From: Bacteroidales bacterium
GTDB taxonomy: Bacteria; Bacteroidota; Bacteroidia; Bacteroidales; UBA932
Reading direction: 5' to 3'
DNA: 64,000 nucleotides
Assembly (NCBI GenBank): GCA_017430365.1
Contig: JAFRNC010000002.1
Coordinates: 310,001-374,000, forward strand
This document shows, piece after piece, positions 16,015 through 24,119 of this stretch (its first letter is position 1; each line of letters begins with the position of its first letter). The notes beneath the pieces are model-generated. The model made no database searches. It had not been told where the DNA came from and saw nothing but the letters and a program-made list of their open reading frames with translations. The translations under genes were made by a program, and so were the position numbers.

Positions 16015-17253
16015 TTATTTGTCGATGCCGGCGTATTTTCCGGCAAAGAGAATAGTCCCGGTACTGGTCTCGGTAATCAGGTATACGAAAGGATGGTCCG
16101 CCCGGAAGGCTGCCACCTTTTCACCTGCCATCGAGCCGTTTTTACGGATGCCCGCCACCGAAACGGCTGCGGCTTCAGCTCCTTCCTCATCCACCTTGAC
16201 GACAGCTTCCTGCAGGACGAAATCGAGATAGCCTCCCGTGGAGAACATATTCGTGAAATCGGCCCTGGCGGGATTGAATGCCGCACCCATGCCCATTGCC
16301 GTCAGCAATTCATTGAGTTTTTCACGGTATTTCGTCTCGAAACGCGGCATCCAGACAGATACTTCGAACTCCGACATGGCCGAGGTCATCTGACGCCATG
16401 ATTCGTTGTCAAGGCTCCTGACCAACTCCCCGACCGAAGTTTTCCCTACCGGGAGGAGAACATACATCGAATAAGCCCCATTGCCGTATGGAAGACAGAC
16501 CGCCTGGCACATGTCGTTGATTCCGTAGAGTACTTTGTCGCCCTTCTGCATCATCTGCACCTTTCTGGTCGCGCCCGACTCCAGGTAGAATGGTTCCTCA
16601 GACGTAAGGTCCTTCTGGAAGGTGTTTGTCCATATACCCTTGAAATAAATGGCGTTGAGCAGATACGCCAGCATATTGGGATCGACATCTTCGAGGATGG
16701 CCGGTATCAGGCCGTCAGTATGGTCCGAACCCCATTTGTTGATCTGGCGCAGGGCGTCATCCGCCTTCGTCAGGTCCAGTTCCCGGGCTGTGGCGTCATA
16801 CCATCTGGCTACCGTCTTCCGGAAAGATGACTCCATCGGATAATCCTTGTTGACAAATATGGCGTCGGCCAGGGAGACCTTTGTCCGGGAGTCGAGTCCA
16901 GGCAGTTCGTCGAGCATGAGCCGGCAGAACTCGTTGACCGCGGCTGTCTGGCCGGATCCATATCCGAGAACCTTGCAGATTTCTTCGGCAGTTTCACCTT
17001 TGGCACCGTTGAGCAGCATCCCCAGAAGGAACTGCATGCTCAGGGGGGATATGACATAGTCCTTTTCAGTCTTTGCGTCGACGGCTGCGAAAAAGCGGAA
17101 TGCAAAATCGTTGCCTCCTTCCACGAAACCGGTCTGCTTGGTGGAAAGGCGTATATCTTTGCGTGCGTCCGCGCCGGAGGGATCGGTTTCTCCGCACGAC
17201 GCGAGGGAAGCCGCCAGGACTGCGAAAGCAAACAAGACGACTATTCTTTTCAT
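16015..17253 (-). CDS. Serpin family protease inhibitor, lipoprotein (serpin 4)
   Basis: 412-aa serpin with a lipoprotein signal (AVLAASLASC, Cys20) followed by GETDPSGAD, with less clustered acidity after the Cys than serpins 2 and 3. Serpin signatures include PLSMQFLLGMLLNGAKG, NAIYFKGIW and DHPFVYLITE. The hinge is EEGAEAAAVSVAG, with Ala instead of Thr at P14, still compatible with loop insertion. The loop continues IRKNGSMAGEK, giving adjacent basic residues, so a trypsin- or gingipain-like target is possible (inference). It begins 7 bases after the stop of the barrel gene and is the last gene of a sigma/barrel/serpin operon, the mirror arrangement of the cluster at 3787-8039. Confidence 0.95.
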   Translation of the reverse strand: MKRIVVLFAFAVLAASLASCGETDPSGADARKDIRLSTKQTGFVEGGNDFAFRFFAAVDAKTEKDYVISPLSMQFLLGMLLNGAKGETAEEICKVLGYGSGQTAAVNEFCRLMLDELPGLDSRTKVSLADAIFVNKDYPMESSFRKTVARWYDATARELDLTKADDALRQINKWGSDHTDGLIPAILEDVDPNMLAYLLNAIYFKGIWTNTFQKDLTSEEPFYLESGATRKVQMMQKGDKVLYGINDMCQAVCLPYGNGAYSMYVLLPVGKTSVGELVRSLDNESWRQMTSAMSEFEVSVWMPRFETKYREKLNELLTAMGMGAAFNPARADFTNMFSTGGYLDFVLQEAVVKVDEEGAEAAAVSVAGIRKNGSMAGEKVAAFRADHPFVYLITETSTGTILFAGKYAGIDK

Positions 17254-17260
17254 GACACTT

Positions 17261-18445
17261 CTAGAGTTTGAATCTCAGACCGATTTCGAAACGGGCCTGC
17301 AGGGGCTGCTGGGTCCGGATGCTGAGGGGCTGCCCGTTGTCGAAGAAATAGACCAGGCTCGGATCGAAGTAGAGGCCGAGTCTTGGAGCCATCCAGTACT
17401 CGGCTCCAAGGCCTATGCGGGCCGACCATTGCAGACCGCCCACCTTCTCATGGAGAGTGTTGCTGCCAAACACATAGCGCTGGTAGATGCATTTCTCCAC
17501 CGCTCCCCCGGCTGATGCGTAAAGTGCGAATGAAGGGCTTTCCACGAAATGCCACGAGAGCGACAGCGGGACTCCCAGATAATGCAGCTGGTTGTATGAC
17601 CCTTCGAAGAGCTGCTTGTCAACCAGCATGTCATACTGGGAAACCAGATATGAATAGGTCAGACCTGTCGATGCATAGACGGACCCGGCCAGCGGGAATT
17701 CTATCTGGAGACCCAGGCTGAAGGGGGAGAAGAATTTCGGGGTGCCGGAAACAGGCTCCACCAGCGAGGTCGCCTGCCGCGATCCGGACTGGGAAGAGGA
17801 GTGCATCGGACTGGCCCGATAGATGAGGTCGCCGTCGGAGGCAACCGTAGTGAGATTTGATAATATGGAGATTGTGGATGTGTGTGCTTTGGTGTCGGGT
17901 ACGTCTTCACGCCAGAAGTCTTCGGGAAGGTCTTCCATGGAAAGCTTCCCATCCTCGTTCTCAACGGGATTTGCGGGTTCTACGGAAACCACGGTCTCTT
18001 CGGCAGGCTCTGCGGCAGGTTCTTTGACAGGCTCTTCAGAGGGTTGTACAGGCTCCGCAGATATGGGGGTGCCGGACTGGTCCGCCATGGCGGCGTGAGC
18101 GGTCTTGGCCTGGGCCACAAGCCTGTCTTCGCCCAGACGGGAGATCTGCTCCGCGATGGGAGCGATTTCAACTGCAGCAGGCTCGGAGGAAGATTCCTGC
18201 TGAACCTCTGCCACAGTCGTGACGGGAGCCTCCACATGGCGCTCGGGCCGAAGGTCCCTGTAGACCAGAAGAGCGACTGCCAGACTTGCCGCCGCGGCGA
18301 CCGCACCGATCGAGAAGCGGCGGAAAAGGATCCGGCGATGTCTGCGTGTCAACTCCCTGTCGATGCCTTCCCAGACATCGGGAGCCGGCTCGGTCACCCT
18401 TTCCAGGCGATCGCGCAGCATCTTGTCGAAATCATTTCGTTCCAT
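17261..18445 (-). CDS. Predicted trans-envelope protein: cytoplasmic anchor, TM helix and C-terminal beta-barrel; possible anti-sigma regulator (second copy)
   Basis: 394 aa, same layout as the protein at 6858-8039. Residues 1-42 form a charged N-terminus with FDKMLRDRLERVTEPAPDVW, close to the short N-terminal segments seen in Bacteroidetes sigma-partner proteins. Residues ~43-62 are a transmembrane helix, residues ~75-200 an unusually Pro/Glu/Ala/Val-rich linker, and the C-terminal half beta-strands finishing in FEIGLRFKL. The start overlaps the sigma gene stop by 14 bases. Overall identity with the first copy is low in the linker but the order of parts is the same. The exposed linker would be a natural protease target, which would fit a serpin-controlling switch (inference). 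Confidence 0.75.
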   Translation of the reverse strand: MERNDFDKMLRDRLERVTEPAPDVWEGIDRELTRRHRRILFRRFSIGAVAAAASLAVALLVYRDLRPERHVEAPVTTVAEVQQESSSEPAAVEIAPIAEQISRLGEDRLVAQAKTAHAAMADQSGTPISAEPVQPSEEPVKEPAAEPAEETVVSVEPANPVENEDGKLSMEDLPEDFWREDVPDTKAHTSTISILSNLTTVASDGDLIYRASPMHSSSQSGSRQATSLVEPVSGTPKFFSPFSLGLQIEFPLAGSVYASTGLTYSYLVSQYDMLVDKQLFEGSYNQLHYLGVPLSLSWHFVESPSFALYASAGGAVEKCIYQRYVFGSNTLHEKVGGLQWSARIGLGAEYWMAPRLGLYFDPSLVYFFDNGQPLSIRTQQPLQARFEIGLRFKL

Positions 18446-18992
18446 TATATAATTTTTTTATCTTTTCCTGCAGCAGGCTTCTCGCACGGCTCACCTGGGA
18501 GCGGGACGACTGTTCGGTAATCCCGAGCAATTCTCCCACCTCGGCATGCGAGTAACCGTCAAGTACAAACAAGTTGAAGGCGCTCCTCAATCCCGGAGGA
18601 AGCTGGGCAACCAGATCGAGGATTTCCTTCGTCCCTATCTGCTCCATCACGCCGTAATCCATCGTCCCTCCCAGCTCCGGCGACTCTGAGATGTCTTCGG
18701 AATACCGGAGCACGTCGCCCTTGCGTATGCGCATAAGGCAGGCGTTCACGAAAATCTTCCTCATCCATCCCTCGAAGGAGCCTTCGCCCTTGTATGTCCC
18801 AATCTTGTCAAAAACCGTCAGGAACCCGTCCTGAAGTACGTCTTTTGCATCCTCCCTCCCAAGATATCTCACGCACACGGGATACATCACAGATGAGTAA
18901 CGCTCGTACAATATCCGTTGAGCCGACCTGTCTCCCCGGGCACATCCGGAAATCAGCTCAGTTTCGGTATATGTAGATGCATTCCTCATCAC
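18432..18992 (-). CDS. ECF-type RNA polymerase sigma factor (second copy)
   Basis: 186-aa sigma factor with regions 2 and 4. Region 2 shows DAKDVLQDGFLTVFDKIGTY and the GWMRKIFVNACLM segment; region 4 has the helix-turn-helix YSHAEVGELLGITEQSSRSQ. An ATG one codon downstream (18989) is an alternative start. It is the first gene of a leftward operon with the barrel protein and serpin 4, and is divergent from the TPR gene. The upstream gap has only an imperfect -7 box (AACGTTTG on the minus strand), so it may use its own sigma-dependent promoter. It is clearly diverged from the copy at 6305, so the two may have separate regulons. Confidence 0.93.
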   Translation of the reverse strand: MMRNASTYTETELISGCARGDRSAQRILYERYSSVMYPVCVRYLGREDAKDVLQDGFLTVFDKIGTYKGEGSFEGWMRKIFVNACLMRIRKGDVLRYSEDISESPELGGTMDYGVMEQIGTKEILDLVAQLPPGLRSAFNLFVLDGYSHAEVGELLGITEQSSRSQVSRARSLLQEKIKKLYNGTK

Positions 18993-19081
18993 CGCTTAGA
19001 TTAGATGCACAAATGGGGGCAAACGTTGAGTGCCCCGGTGTAAAAAAAGTATGGTTTGTTTTTTGTTATCTTTTTAACCAT

Positions 19082-19089
19082 TATTTTTG
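19082..19089 (+). promoter_or_regulatory. -7 promoter box for the TPR/EnvC operon
   Basis: TATTTTTG matches TAnnTTTG and lies 20 bases before the ATG at 19110. TTTG elements occur at 19055-19058 and 19062-19065, neither at the exact 19-21 base spacing. Confidence 0.5.
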
Positions 19090-19109
19090 TAACGAATTTA
19101 GAAAAAAAG

Positions 19110-20753
19110 ATGGACAGTCCAAGGATTCTGCGTACAATTGTTCTGGGAATTCTCCTATTCGCCGCGGCGGCCGGCCTCAACGCCCAGTCCGCAAAATACA
19201 TAGATGCATTGAAGTATTATCAGCAGGGTGACTACCAGGAAGCCCTCTCCCTTTTCCGCGAAGAGATAAGGGAGAATCCCGACAACGACGCCGCCTGCTA
19301 TTACATAGCCTCCATCTGCGCCTCCGACCGCAAACGCGACACGGAGGCTGAGAACTGGCTGAAGAAGGCTATCTCGCTGTCGCCCGACAATTTCTGGTAC
19401 CGCTACACCCTCGCGATGTTCTATCTCCACACCGAAAGGCAGGAACTCGCGGTACCCATGCTCGAGCAGCTGACGGCCGACTATCCCAAGAAGAGCGACC
19501 TGTACTTCGACCTTATCAACGTATATCTCTCGGACAACGACATAGAGAAGGCGCTTGCCACTCTCGACAAGATCGACGCCATAAAGGGCAAGAGCGAGAT
19601 CGTGGCGCTGACGCGCACCGAACTCCTCCTCAAGAGGCCAGATGCCAATCCTGACAGCACTTATGCCGCGCTGGCGGAGTATTTCGAGGAGTGCAGGAGT
19701 CCCCGCATCGCCTCGGTGCTGGGCGACTATTATGCCGGCACCTACCGCGACTCGACAGCCATGCAATACTACGGGGAAGCCCTGGAACTCGATCCCGACT
19801 ACACTCCGGCGTGGTACGGCAAGGCGGGAGTCCACCAGATGCTCCGTCAGTACGACCAGTTCTTCTCGGCCCTGTCGCATGTGATGCGCGACCCCTACGT
19901 CCAGCCCGGCGCCAAGGCCGCACAGGTTGACCAGATGATGTCCAATCCCCAGTTCGTCATGACGTTCCGCGAGGATTTCGACAATATCATGAACGACCTT
20001 CAGCACGCCCATCCCGCCGACAGCACAATCAACGCCCTTGCGGGAGGTTATTACTACCGCACCGGAAGGACCGATATGGCACTCGATATCATGCGCCAGA
20101 ACATGGAACAGCATCCCTCGAGCCAGGACGCCGCGCTCCAGTACCTGTTCATGCTCTACTACCAGGAGAACTGGCCGCTCATCGTCGAAGAGGTGACCGC
20201 GGCACTCCCCCGCTTCCCTTCCAATCCCGACCTGATCCAGCTGCGCGCCATAGCGAACAGCCAGCAGAAAAAACTCAAGGCCGCCCTCGATGACTACGAG
20301 ATGCTCCTCAAGCTCAATCCCCGCGACACGACGATCCTGAAGGTAACCAATTCTTCCATAGGCGACATTTACTACCAGATCGGGGAGAGCCAGAAAGCCT
20401 TCAAGTATTACGACAAGGCACTGAAGATAGACCCTGACTACAATCCTGTCCTCAACAACTACGCGTACTATCTCTCGCTTGAGGGGAAGAATCTCAAGAA
20501 GGCGAAGACAATGAGCCGCAAGACGATCACGTCCGAGCCGGACAATCCTACCTATCTGGACACCTACGCCTGGATCCTTCACCTGCTGGGCGAGGACATC
20601 GAGGCAAAGGCGATCTTCAAGCACGCGATGCTTTACGGAGGTAAGGAGAGCCGCACGATACTCGAACACTATGCCACCGTGCTTGAGACCCTTGGCGAAA
20701 AAGACCTGGCCAACATCTATTTCAACCAGGCTGCGGCCATGAAGGAGGATTGA
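19110..20753 (+). CDS. Tetratricopeptide repeat protein, exported
   Basis: About 547 aa with a Sec signal peptide (TIVLGILLFAAAAGLNAQ) followed by a chain of TPR helices through the whole protein; units such as ALKYYQQGDYQEALSLFREE and AFKYYDKALKIDPDYNPVLN are clear. TPRs mediate protein-protein contacts, and this one probably acts in the periplasm or at a membrane. I choose the ATG at 19110 because the TTG at 19056 would place the start inside the promoter region. It overlaps the EnvC-like gene, so a shared role in cell-wall or division complexes is likely but unproven. Confidence 0.88.
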   Translation: MDSPRILRTIVLGILLFAAAAGLNAQSAKYIDALKYYQQGDYQEALSLFREEIRENPDNDAACYYIASICASDRKRDTEAENWLKKAISLSPDNFWYRYTLAMFYLHTERQELAVPMLEQLTADYPKKSDLYFDLINVYLSDNDIEKALATLDKIDAIKGKSEIVALTRTELLLKRPDANPDSTYAALAEYFEECRSPRIASVLGDYYAGTYRDSTAMQYYGEALELDPDYTPAWYGKAGVHQMLRQYDQFFSALSHVMRDPYVQPGAKAAQVDQMMSNPQFVMTFREDFDNIMNDLQHAHPADSTINALAGGYYYRTGRTDMALDIMRQNMEQHPSSQDAALQYLFMLYYQENWPLIVEEVTAALPRFPSNPDLIQLRAIANSQQKKLKAALDDYEMLLKLNPRDTTILKVTNSSIGDIYYQIGESQKAFKYYDKALKIDPDYNPVLNNYAYYLSLEGKNLKKAKTMSRKTITSEPDNPTYLDTYAWILHLLGEDIEAKAIFKHAMLYGGKESRTILEHYATVLETLGEKDLANIYFNQAAAMKED

Positions 20754-21922
20754 TGATGAAGAGGCTGCTTCTCCTTTCGCTGCTCATGCTGCTCTGCGGC
20801 CCGCTTTACGGACAGGATGTCTCGAAGCAGACCGAGCGCAAGCGCCAGATCGAGGAGGAGATCAGCTTCATCGACAACCAGCTGAAATCGATAGCCGGAA
20901 AGCAGAAGGCTACCACCGAGCAGCTGGCCCTCATACGCCGCAAGGCGACCAGCCGCCAGACCCTCATCAACGACCTTGACAAGCGGATAGCGGCCGTCAA
21001 CGACCAGATGACCGCCAAACAGAGGGAGATAAACCGTCTCCAGAAGGAACTCGACACTCTGCAGACCTACTACGAGAAACTGATATACAACACTTACAAG
21101 AATCGCGACACCCGTGTCTGGTTCCTGTATATCCTTTCCAGCCAGGACATCGGCCAGGGTTACCGCCGTTTCTCCTTCCTCAAGAACCTCGCCGGCGAAG
21201 TTGACGTACAGGCCGGCAAGATGCGGGAGAAACAGGCTGAGCTTAACGAAGAAAGGGAGAAACTGGCCATGATCAAGGCCGAGGCCCAGGTGGCCAAGGC
21301 TGAACGGGAAGAGGAATACCGCAAGCTGAAGGTGGAGGAACAGCAGTCGAGCGAAGACATGAAACGGCTGGCCAAGAGCGAAAGACAGTACCGCAACGAG
21401 CTGGCTGCCAAGAAGAAGGAAGTGGAACGCCTCAACAGCGAGATCCAGAAGATGCTCCGGAGCACCGTCACCGAGCAGAAGAAGGACAAGACCAAGGTCG
21501 ACACCAACCTATCGGGACAGTTCGCCCAGAACAGGGGGAAATTGCCCTGGCCTGTCAAGCGCGGCGTCATCACCGAGCGTTTCGGCGTACACAACCATCC
21601 GGTCTATAAGAATCTGAAGCTTCCCGACAATCCCGGCATCACCTTCTCGACCAATGCAGGAGCCGACGTTTTCTGCGTTTTCGACGGCGAAGTCCGCAAG
21701 ATCATAGTCATGCCCGGATACAACCAGTGCGTGCTGGTCCAGCATGGCGAATATTTCACCCTCTACTGCAAACTTTCAGACGTAAGCGTCAAGAGCGGCC
21801 AGAAAGTCAAGACAGGCGACAAGCTTGGCAAACTCGAGGTGGAAGGCAAAGCCTCCTCCCTGCATTTCCAGATATGGAAAGGCACCGCCAAGCAGGATCC
21901 TGAGAAGTGGCTGCGGAAATAG
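20753..21922 (+). CDS. EnvC-like murein hydrolase activator with degenerate LytM/M23 domain
   Basis: About 389 aa: signal peptide (LLLSLLMLLCGPLYG), a long charged coiled coil (~residues 20-250) and a C-terminal LytM domain. In EnvC such a protein switches on cell-wall amidases at the division site rather than cutting peptidoglycan. The zinc ligands of active M23 enzymes are missing: the HxxxD site reads NPGIT and the HxH site reads SSLHFQ. That supports an activator role. Two ATGs (20753 and 20756) are possible; the AAGGAGG at 20742-20748 sits better for the second. The stop of the TPR gene overlaps the start, implying translational coupling. Confidence 0.87.
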   Translation: MMKRLLLLSLLMLLCGPLYGQDVSKQTERKRQIEEEISFIDNQLKSIAGKQKATTEQLALIRRKATSRQTLINDLDKRIAAVNDQMTAKQREINRLQKELDTLQTYYEKLIYNTYKNRDTRVWFLYILSSQDIGQGYRRFSFLKNLAGEVDVQAGKMREKQAELNEEREKLAMIKAEAQVAKAEREEEYRKLKVEEQQSSEDMKRLAKSERQYRNELAAKKKEVERLNSEIQKMLRSTVTEQKKDKTKVDTNLSGQFAQNRGKLPWPVKRGVITERFGVHNHPVYKNLKLPDNPGITFSTNAGADVFCVFDGEVRKIIVMPGYNQCVLVQHGEYFTLYCKLSDVSVKSGQKVKTGDKLGKLEVEGKASSLHFQIWKGTAKQDPEKWLRK

Positions 21923-21935
21923 TCCCGCCCGTATA

Positions 21936-22805
21936 TCATCTGTTAAGCCTGAGTATCGCGCTTATCCTGTCCCGTTCCAGACCGAAGGCTCGTGCCAGTT
22001 GTGCGACAGAAGTGTTCGACGTCCTCGACATATAAGGAATCAATCGCATCTTTTCCGTCATCGACAATTCTGAAACGGGTTTATGGAACCAACGGTCGCT
22101 GATGGAAGAGACATGTTTGAAGAATTCTCCGTCCAGCATTCTGGTACGCGGGGCATCGACCAGTTTCTGCTCCATCTCAGCCATGTTCACCAGCCCGATT
22201 GTCTTCAACAGGAAGGCCTGTGACCCATTGAAGGCATCTTCCGCATAGGAATAGTCACAGGCGCTGACCGGCTCAAGCTCGTCGGACGAGTTTATCAGCC
22301 ATCCGGTGCCGGCCAGGGAATCATTCGTGTGGAATATCCGTTCCCTCTCCCGCTTCGTCAACGTGTCAGCAGGCCGGGTCAGGACGGCACATCTTCCCCC
22401 ACAGAAAAGTGCCCTGTATCCTGACCACCGATAGTTTTCGATGTTTCCGCCATTGTCAAGCGCATTCCTGAAAACATAGCCGATTGCGTTCCTCAGATAC
22501 CAGTCCGTATCTATCCACTGCACATCGACGCATTTGCCGTGATAAAGATTCCGTTCGTGATATTTATGGGCAAACCACATTGCGTAACGTCGCCGGACTT
22601 CGTCGCCATAGGCCAGCGCCTCTTTCTCATTCCGCGACAGCAGCACGACGTGCAGATGGTTAGAAACCACTACATAGGTAACAATGATAACGTTCTTTTT
22701 CAAGCCGCAGAGGAAGATATACTTCACCAGGACATCGTAATCCTCTTCGTCGCGACAGATTATCGCTTTCTCCAGACCCTCCAGACTCAAATGGAAAGGG
22801 TACAC
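21936..22805 (-). CDS. Y1/RAYT-like transposase (HUH family)
   Basis: Transposase of the Y1 group, related to the REP-associated tyrosine transposases that spread palindromic repeats. The metal-binding motif is VSNHLHVVLL, and the catalytic Tyr is probably in WYLRNAIGYVF. A C-terminal helix-turn-helix-like end (TSVAQLARAFGLERDRISAI) is present. The N-terminus is uncertain: the frame is open to 22976, but that extension runs through the promoter and repeats; I use the GTG at 22805 (V-Y-P-F-H-L), and a TTG at 22841 is another option. An ATG at 22860 just after a good -7 box is out of frame, so a small frameshift is possible. Palindromic GGGGTAGGTC repeats lie directly upstream. Confidence 0.8.
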   Translation of the reverse strand: MYPFHLSLEGLEKAIICRDEEDYDVLVKYIFLCGLKKNVIIVTYVVVSNHLHVVLLSRNEKEALAYGDEVRRRYAMWFAHKYHERNLYHGKCVDVQWIDTDWYLRNAIGYVFRNALDNGGNIENYRWSGYRALFCGGRCAVLTRPADTLTKRERERIFHTNDSLAGTGWLINSSDELEPVSACDYSYAEDAFNGSQAFLLKTIGLVNMAEMEQKLVDAPRTRMLDGEFFKHVSSISDRWFHKPVSELSMTEKMRLIPYMSRTSNTSVAQLARAFGLERDRISAILRLNR

Positions 22806-22871
22806 ATAGCGGGTGGACCCGGTCCGGCATCTCCCGCACAACCGCTCGCAACATTGCCATCTTTTTTCGTG

Positions 22872-22879
22872 CAAATATA
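22872..22879 (-). promoter_or_regulatory. -7 promoter box for the Y1 transposase
   Basis: The minus strand reads TATATTTG. The first ATG downstream (22860) is not in the transposase frame. Confidence 0.5.
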
Positions 22880-22919
22880 ATATCCGCTTGCAGGAATTAT
22901 ACCGACTTTCTTCACCGGC

Positions 22920-23038
22920 GGGGTAGGTCCGATTCCATGTGGGGGACCTACCCCGGGAATCCGCTTTTCCCGGCATATTTTGGGGTAGGTCCCGGCACTG
23001 CCGTCCGACCTACCCCAAAACACATAAAGACCTACCCC
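22920..23038. repeat. Cluster of palindromic REP-like repeats (GGGGTAGGTC)
   Basis: Five copies of one 10-mer in both orientations: GGGGTAGGTC at 22920-22929 and 22982-22991, and its complement at 22945-22954, 23007-23016 and 23029-23038. Neighbouring opposite copies can fold into hairpins. The cluster lies between the Y1 transposase and the nucleoside kinase gene. The same element recurs as a hairpin at 28296-28330, 5 kb away, so this is a dispersed family rather than a local operator. Confidence 0.8.
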
Positions 23039-23050
23039 GTCGACGCTTTA

Positions 23051-23138
23051 AGCCCGCATCAGCGGGCCGGCCGGGCCGGGACTTTGCGGAGCAAAGTCGG
23101 AAAGGCGCAAAGGCCGCGGGGTTCGGGGCGGAGCCCCG
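23051..23138. repeat. Row of GC-rich hairpins downstream of the nucleoside kinase gene
   Basis: Three small stems follow one another: CCCGC/GCGGG around 23053-23066; an 8-bp stem 23080-23087/23091-23098 with loop GGA; and a 6-bp stem 23124-23129/23133-23138, also with loop GGA. They lie just past the 3' end of the leftward nucleoside kinase gene and could act as its terminator or belong to the same mobile repeat unit. Confidence 0.45.
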
Positions 23139-23141
23139 ATA

Positions 23142-24119
23142 TCAATAATGGAAACTGCTGCCGCCGATGAATTCACGCATGATGGACGTCGGCGGGATGT
23201 GGCGCACGTCGAGGGGCGTCATGGAGATGACGCTGCGGATAAGGTTGAGCAGGCGCTGGGCCTCGCCGAAAGCGAGTGACGAAGAATGGATCACCTGAAG
23301 CAGCGGCTCCGCATAGCATTTCAGCATCGGAATCTCGTAGAAGAGCGCCGAATTGAAAGTGGCGTCTGCGAATTTCTTGTATGGCAGGATGTGTTTCTCC
23401 TCGCCGGCACCGACGCTGGGCCAGCGAAGGATGGTATCCTCTGCCGACATCCCCCGGAACTGGTTGTCCCGGACCATGCGCCTCATCAGACGGTAATCGC
23501 GTGAGGACATCTTGGTTTCAGCATCGACGGAGATGGGCGTCAGGACGGAGACGTAGAGCTTGAACTTTTCTTCGTCCGGGACCTGCGGAGTGAGCGCCGG
23601 ATTCAGTCCGTGGATGCCTTCCATTATGAGTACGTCGTTATCAGTCAGCTGCAGGAACTGTCCCACGAATTTCCTCGTTCCTGATGCGAAGTCATATTTC
23701 GGTATCTCGACTTTCTCGCCGGCGAGCAGCTGCTCGAGCTGCTGGTTCAGGAAAGGTACGTCGAGCGCCTCCAGGCATTCGAAATCGTACTCACCGTTCT
23801 CGTCCAGCGGCGTGTCCACCCTGTTGCGGAAATAGTCGTCGAGCGATATGACGATAGGGTTCTGCCCGTTGACGCGCATGTGGAGGGCGAGTCTCTTCGA
23901 CGAAGTGGTCTTGCCGCTGCTCGACGGACCCGCGATCAACACAATCCTCACGCCCTTCCTGGAAGCGATCATATTCGCTATCTCCGCATATCTGTGATCG
24001 TGAAGGGTCTCCGAAAGGTTGACGATGTATCGTGCCTTGCCGCTTGCGACAGCCTCGTTGAGTGAACTTACATTATTTTCGCGGAAGATATTCCGCCACA
24101 TCGACATTTCCTTGATCAT
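23142..24119 (-). CDS. Nucleoside (uridine) kinase-like protein, N-terminally short
   Basis: 325-aa P-loop kinase of the phosphoribulokinase/uridine kinase family, expected to phosphorylate uridine or a related nucleoside in the cytoplasm. Walker A is GPSSSGKTTSSKRL (~residues 64-77), SLDDYFRNR follows as the substrate loop, and LIMEGIHGLNPALT is the Walker B region. Bacteroidetes relatives I know of are about 550 aa, with a ThrRS-like/TGS N-terminal half before this kinase; here that half is missing and the gene starts on an ATGA overlap with the uvrA stop. I see no trace of the missing domain upstream, since uvrA occupies the space. Activity may be kept. Confidence 0.85.
   Translation of the reverse strand: MIKEMSMWRNIFRENNVSSLNEAVASGKARYIVNLSETLHDHRYAEIANMIASRKGVRIVLIAGPSSSGKTTSSKRLALHMRVNGQNPIVISLDDYFRNRVDTPLDENGEYDFECLEALDVPFLNQQLEQLLAGEKVEIPKYDFASGTRKFVGQFLQLTDNDVLIMEGIHGLNPALTPQVPDEEKFKLYVSVLTPISVDAETKMSSRDYRLMRRMVRDNQFRGMSAEDTILRWPSVGAGEEKHILPYKKFADATFNSALFYEIPMLKCYAEPLLQVIHSSSLAFGEAQRLLNLIRSVISMTPLDVRHIPPTSIMREFIGGSSFHY

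Noticed and set aside
22920..23038. CRISPR array reading of the repeated 10-mers
   Set aside because: The repeats are 10 bases, occur in both orientations and have irregular spacing (15, 27, 15 and 12 bases); no cas gene is near. A REP-like family fits better.
23142..24119. Nucleoside kinase gene as a truncated pseudogene
   Set aside because: The kinase domain is complete, the start is a clean ATGA overlap with uvrA and there is no internal stop, so I treat it as a working short form.
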